Shown here one piece after another: positions 5,339 through 6,043 of a stretch of 6,043 nt of DNA (its first letter is position 1; each line of letters begins with the position of its first letter). The stretch spans positions 1 to 6,043 of the forward strand of contig JABMQE010000126.1 in the NCBI GenBank assembly GCA_013203415.1, read 5' to 3'. Both the position numbers and the translations under genes were made by a program. The notes beneath the pieces were generated by a model that saw only the letters and a program-made list of their open reading frames with translations, searched no databases and was not told the origin of the DNA. The DNA comes from Candidatus Falkowiibacteriota bacterium (GTDB lineage: Bacteria > Patescibacteriota > Patescibacteriia > UBA2591 > JABMQE01).

Positions 5339-5878
5339 ATGGAAAAATGTAAGAAAACTAAAAATTTCTTTAAAAGGATTTTTAATCCTAATTATGTTCC
5401 TGGTCGTTATCTTTGGGGGATACTTAGAATTGTGATGGGCTGGGTTTTTTTGTGGCCGTTTTTGGATAAGCTGTTCGGGCTTGGTTATGCAACGCCAAGC
5501 GGGCAGGCCTGGTTAGACGGGGCATCGCCGACATATGGATTTTTGAAATTTGCAACCCGTGGTCCCTTGGCTGTTGTTTTTCAGGGGATGGCTGGCAGTC
5601 CTTTGGTTGATTGGCTGTTTATGTTGGGTTTATTGTTTATCGGGCTGGCATTAATCTCTGGTATTTTTATGAAAATTGCGAGTTACTCGGGGGCCCTGAT
5701 GTTATTATTAATGTGGCTGGCAGCATTTCCGCCAGAACACAACCCTTTTTTGGATGAGCATTTGATTTATATAGTTATCCTAATTGCTCTTGGAATAATT
5801 AAAGCCGGCCGATATTTTGGCCTGGGGGAGAAGTGGCGAGAGAGCGGGTTGGTAAAGAAGTATCCGCTTTTTGAGTAG
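5339..5878 (+). CDS. DoxX/DoxD-like integral membrane protein
   Basis: Counted from ATG 5339 the protein has 179 residues. A basic N-terminus (residues 1-23) precedes four hydrophobic segments at about 25-45, 91-111, 113-131 and 138-156. R30 and G34 in the first helix, the following F41-L-D-K-L segment, the long extra loop (46-85) and N135-P-F-L-D-E-H-L-I-Y before the last helix are typical of the DoxX group, in particular the DoxD (small subunit of thiosulfate:quinone oxidoreductase) type. DoxD proteins work with quinones in archaea; many bacterial relatives have no proven function. No DoxA partner is seen. A longer reading frame opens at TTG 5324, but that codon lies in the loop and stem of the second hairpin, so ATG 5339 is preferred. 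It is the last gene of the apparent operon and follows the quinone reductase by 41 bases. Confidence 0.85.
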   Translation: MEKCKKTKNFFKRIFNPNYVPGRYLWGILRIVMGWVFLWPFLDKLFGLGYATPSGQAWLDGASPTYGFLKFATRGPLAVVFQGMAGSPLVDWLFMLGLLFIGLALISGIFMKIASYSGALMLLLMWLAAFPPEHNPFLDEHLIYIVILIALGIIKAGRYFGLGEKWRESGLVKKYPLFE

Positions 5879-5922
5879 TTAATCACTAATCGGCACTAAT
5901 CTCTTCACTAATTGCGCTAATC
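5879..5922 (+). repeat. Spaced CACTAAT heptamers in the intergenic region
   Basis: CACTAAT occurs at 5884-5890, 5894-5900 and 5906-5912, with starts 10 and 12 bases apart. The related TAATCAC string appears at 5880-5886 and 5918-5924. The spacing is near one helical turn, so the copies face about the same side of the DNA. It could be a protein-binding array or the remnant of a degenerate tandem repeat. No hairpin terminator is seen after the DoxX-like gene. Confidence 0.6.
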
Positions 5923-5946
5923 ACATTTTTAAATACATTTTTAAAT
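5923..5946 (+). repeat. Perfect 12-bp tandem repeat upstream of the SDR gene
   Basis: ACATTTTTAAAT occurs twice in direct succession (5923-5934 and 5935-5946), 17 bases before the ATG at 5964. The A/T-rich units may contribute a promoter for the next gene (TAAATA at 5930-5935 is a weak -10-like string), but no good -35 box is visible. Replication slippage is the simplest origin. Confidence 0.65.
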
Positions 5947-5963
5947 CTTAACTAAGCAAAACC

Positions 5964-6043
5964 ATGCCAAACTTAAAAAACAAGGTCGCTTTAATTACCG
6001 GTAGCGGCCGAGGTATGGGCCGAACCCATGCTTTGGCTCTATC
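5964..6043 (+). CDS. Short-chain dehydrogenase/reductase, N-terminal part only
   Basis: Only 26 codons fit before the right edge. They encode the first strand and turn of a Rossmann fold: K-N-K-V-A-L-I-T-G-S-G-R-G-M-G-R at about residues 5-20, which is the classical SDR cofactor motif TGxxxGxG (T12, G13, G17, G19). The arginine at 16 after the second variable position is common in NADP(H)-using members. The following T-H-A stretch resembles mycofactocin-linked and FabG-like SDRs, but too little is visible to choose. A repeat-rich 85-base spacer separates it from the DoxX-like gene, so it may have its own promoter. Substrate cannot be inferred. Confidence 0.85.
   Translation, partial: MPNLKNKVALITGSGRGMGRTHALAL

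Noticed and set aside
1..6043. CRISPR array, tRNA, rRNA or insertion sequence
   Set aside because: No regularly spaced repeat-spacer units, no cloverleaf or rRNA-like stretch, and no transposase or terminal inverted repeats were seen.

Overview
This window reads as an accessory, AT-rich segment of a small-genome bacterium, most likely a member of the Candidate Phyla Radiation (Patescibacteria, Parcubacteria-like). The indications are seven complete tightly packed genes, all on the + strand, intergenic gaps mostly under 45 bases, A/T-rich leaders with no Shine-Dalgarno motif in front of any start, many lysine, isoleucine and asparagine residues, and TAA as the usual stop. Glycine is encoded by normal GGN codons and no gene needs TGA read-through, so the standard bacterial code fits. 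The lineage is inferred from style and gene content, not from a marker gene.

Layout. Bases 1-23 hold a palindrome resembling a BlaI/MecI/CopY-type operator, with a possible -10 box inside it. A run of genes follows that could form one transcript: a Cys-rich membrane-anchored protein (52-450); a Met/Gly-rich SHOCT membrane protein (468-791); a multidomain protein with two HMA domains, a TauE/SafE-DsbD-like membrane core, a cupredoxin and a Cys tail (797-2530); an HMA-TM-DsbA fusion (2571-3554); a lipoprotein with a complete CuA (cytochrome oxidase subunit II type) ligand set (3564-4016); a YceI-like lipoprotein (4041-4718); a flavodoxin-fold NAD(P)H:quinone oxidoreductase (4728-5297); and a DoxX/DoxD-like membrane protein (5339-5878). 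Between the last two lie two tandem hairpins. After a repeat-rich spacer (5879-5963), a short-chain dehydrogenase begins and runs off the right edge.

How the genes may work together. The first five genes look like one copper and thiol handling system spread across the membrane. Cytosolic HMA domains would collect Cu(I), a TauE/DsbD-like core would move metal or electrons, and extracytoplasmic cupredoxin, DsbA and Cys-rich domains would receive metal or set thiol state. The next genes belong to families linked to isoprenoids or quinones (YceI, quinone reductase, DoxX/DoxD). A CuA-type lipoprotein with no oxidase subunit I in view is the most surprising item. It may be a copper chaperone or an electron carrier in a minimal redox chain, in a lineage that usually lacks respiration. 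The assembly as a whole is inference; the individual domain calls are mostly firm.
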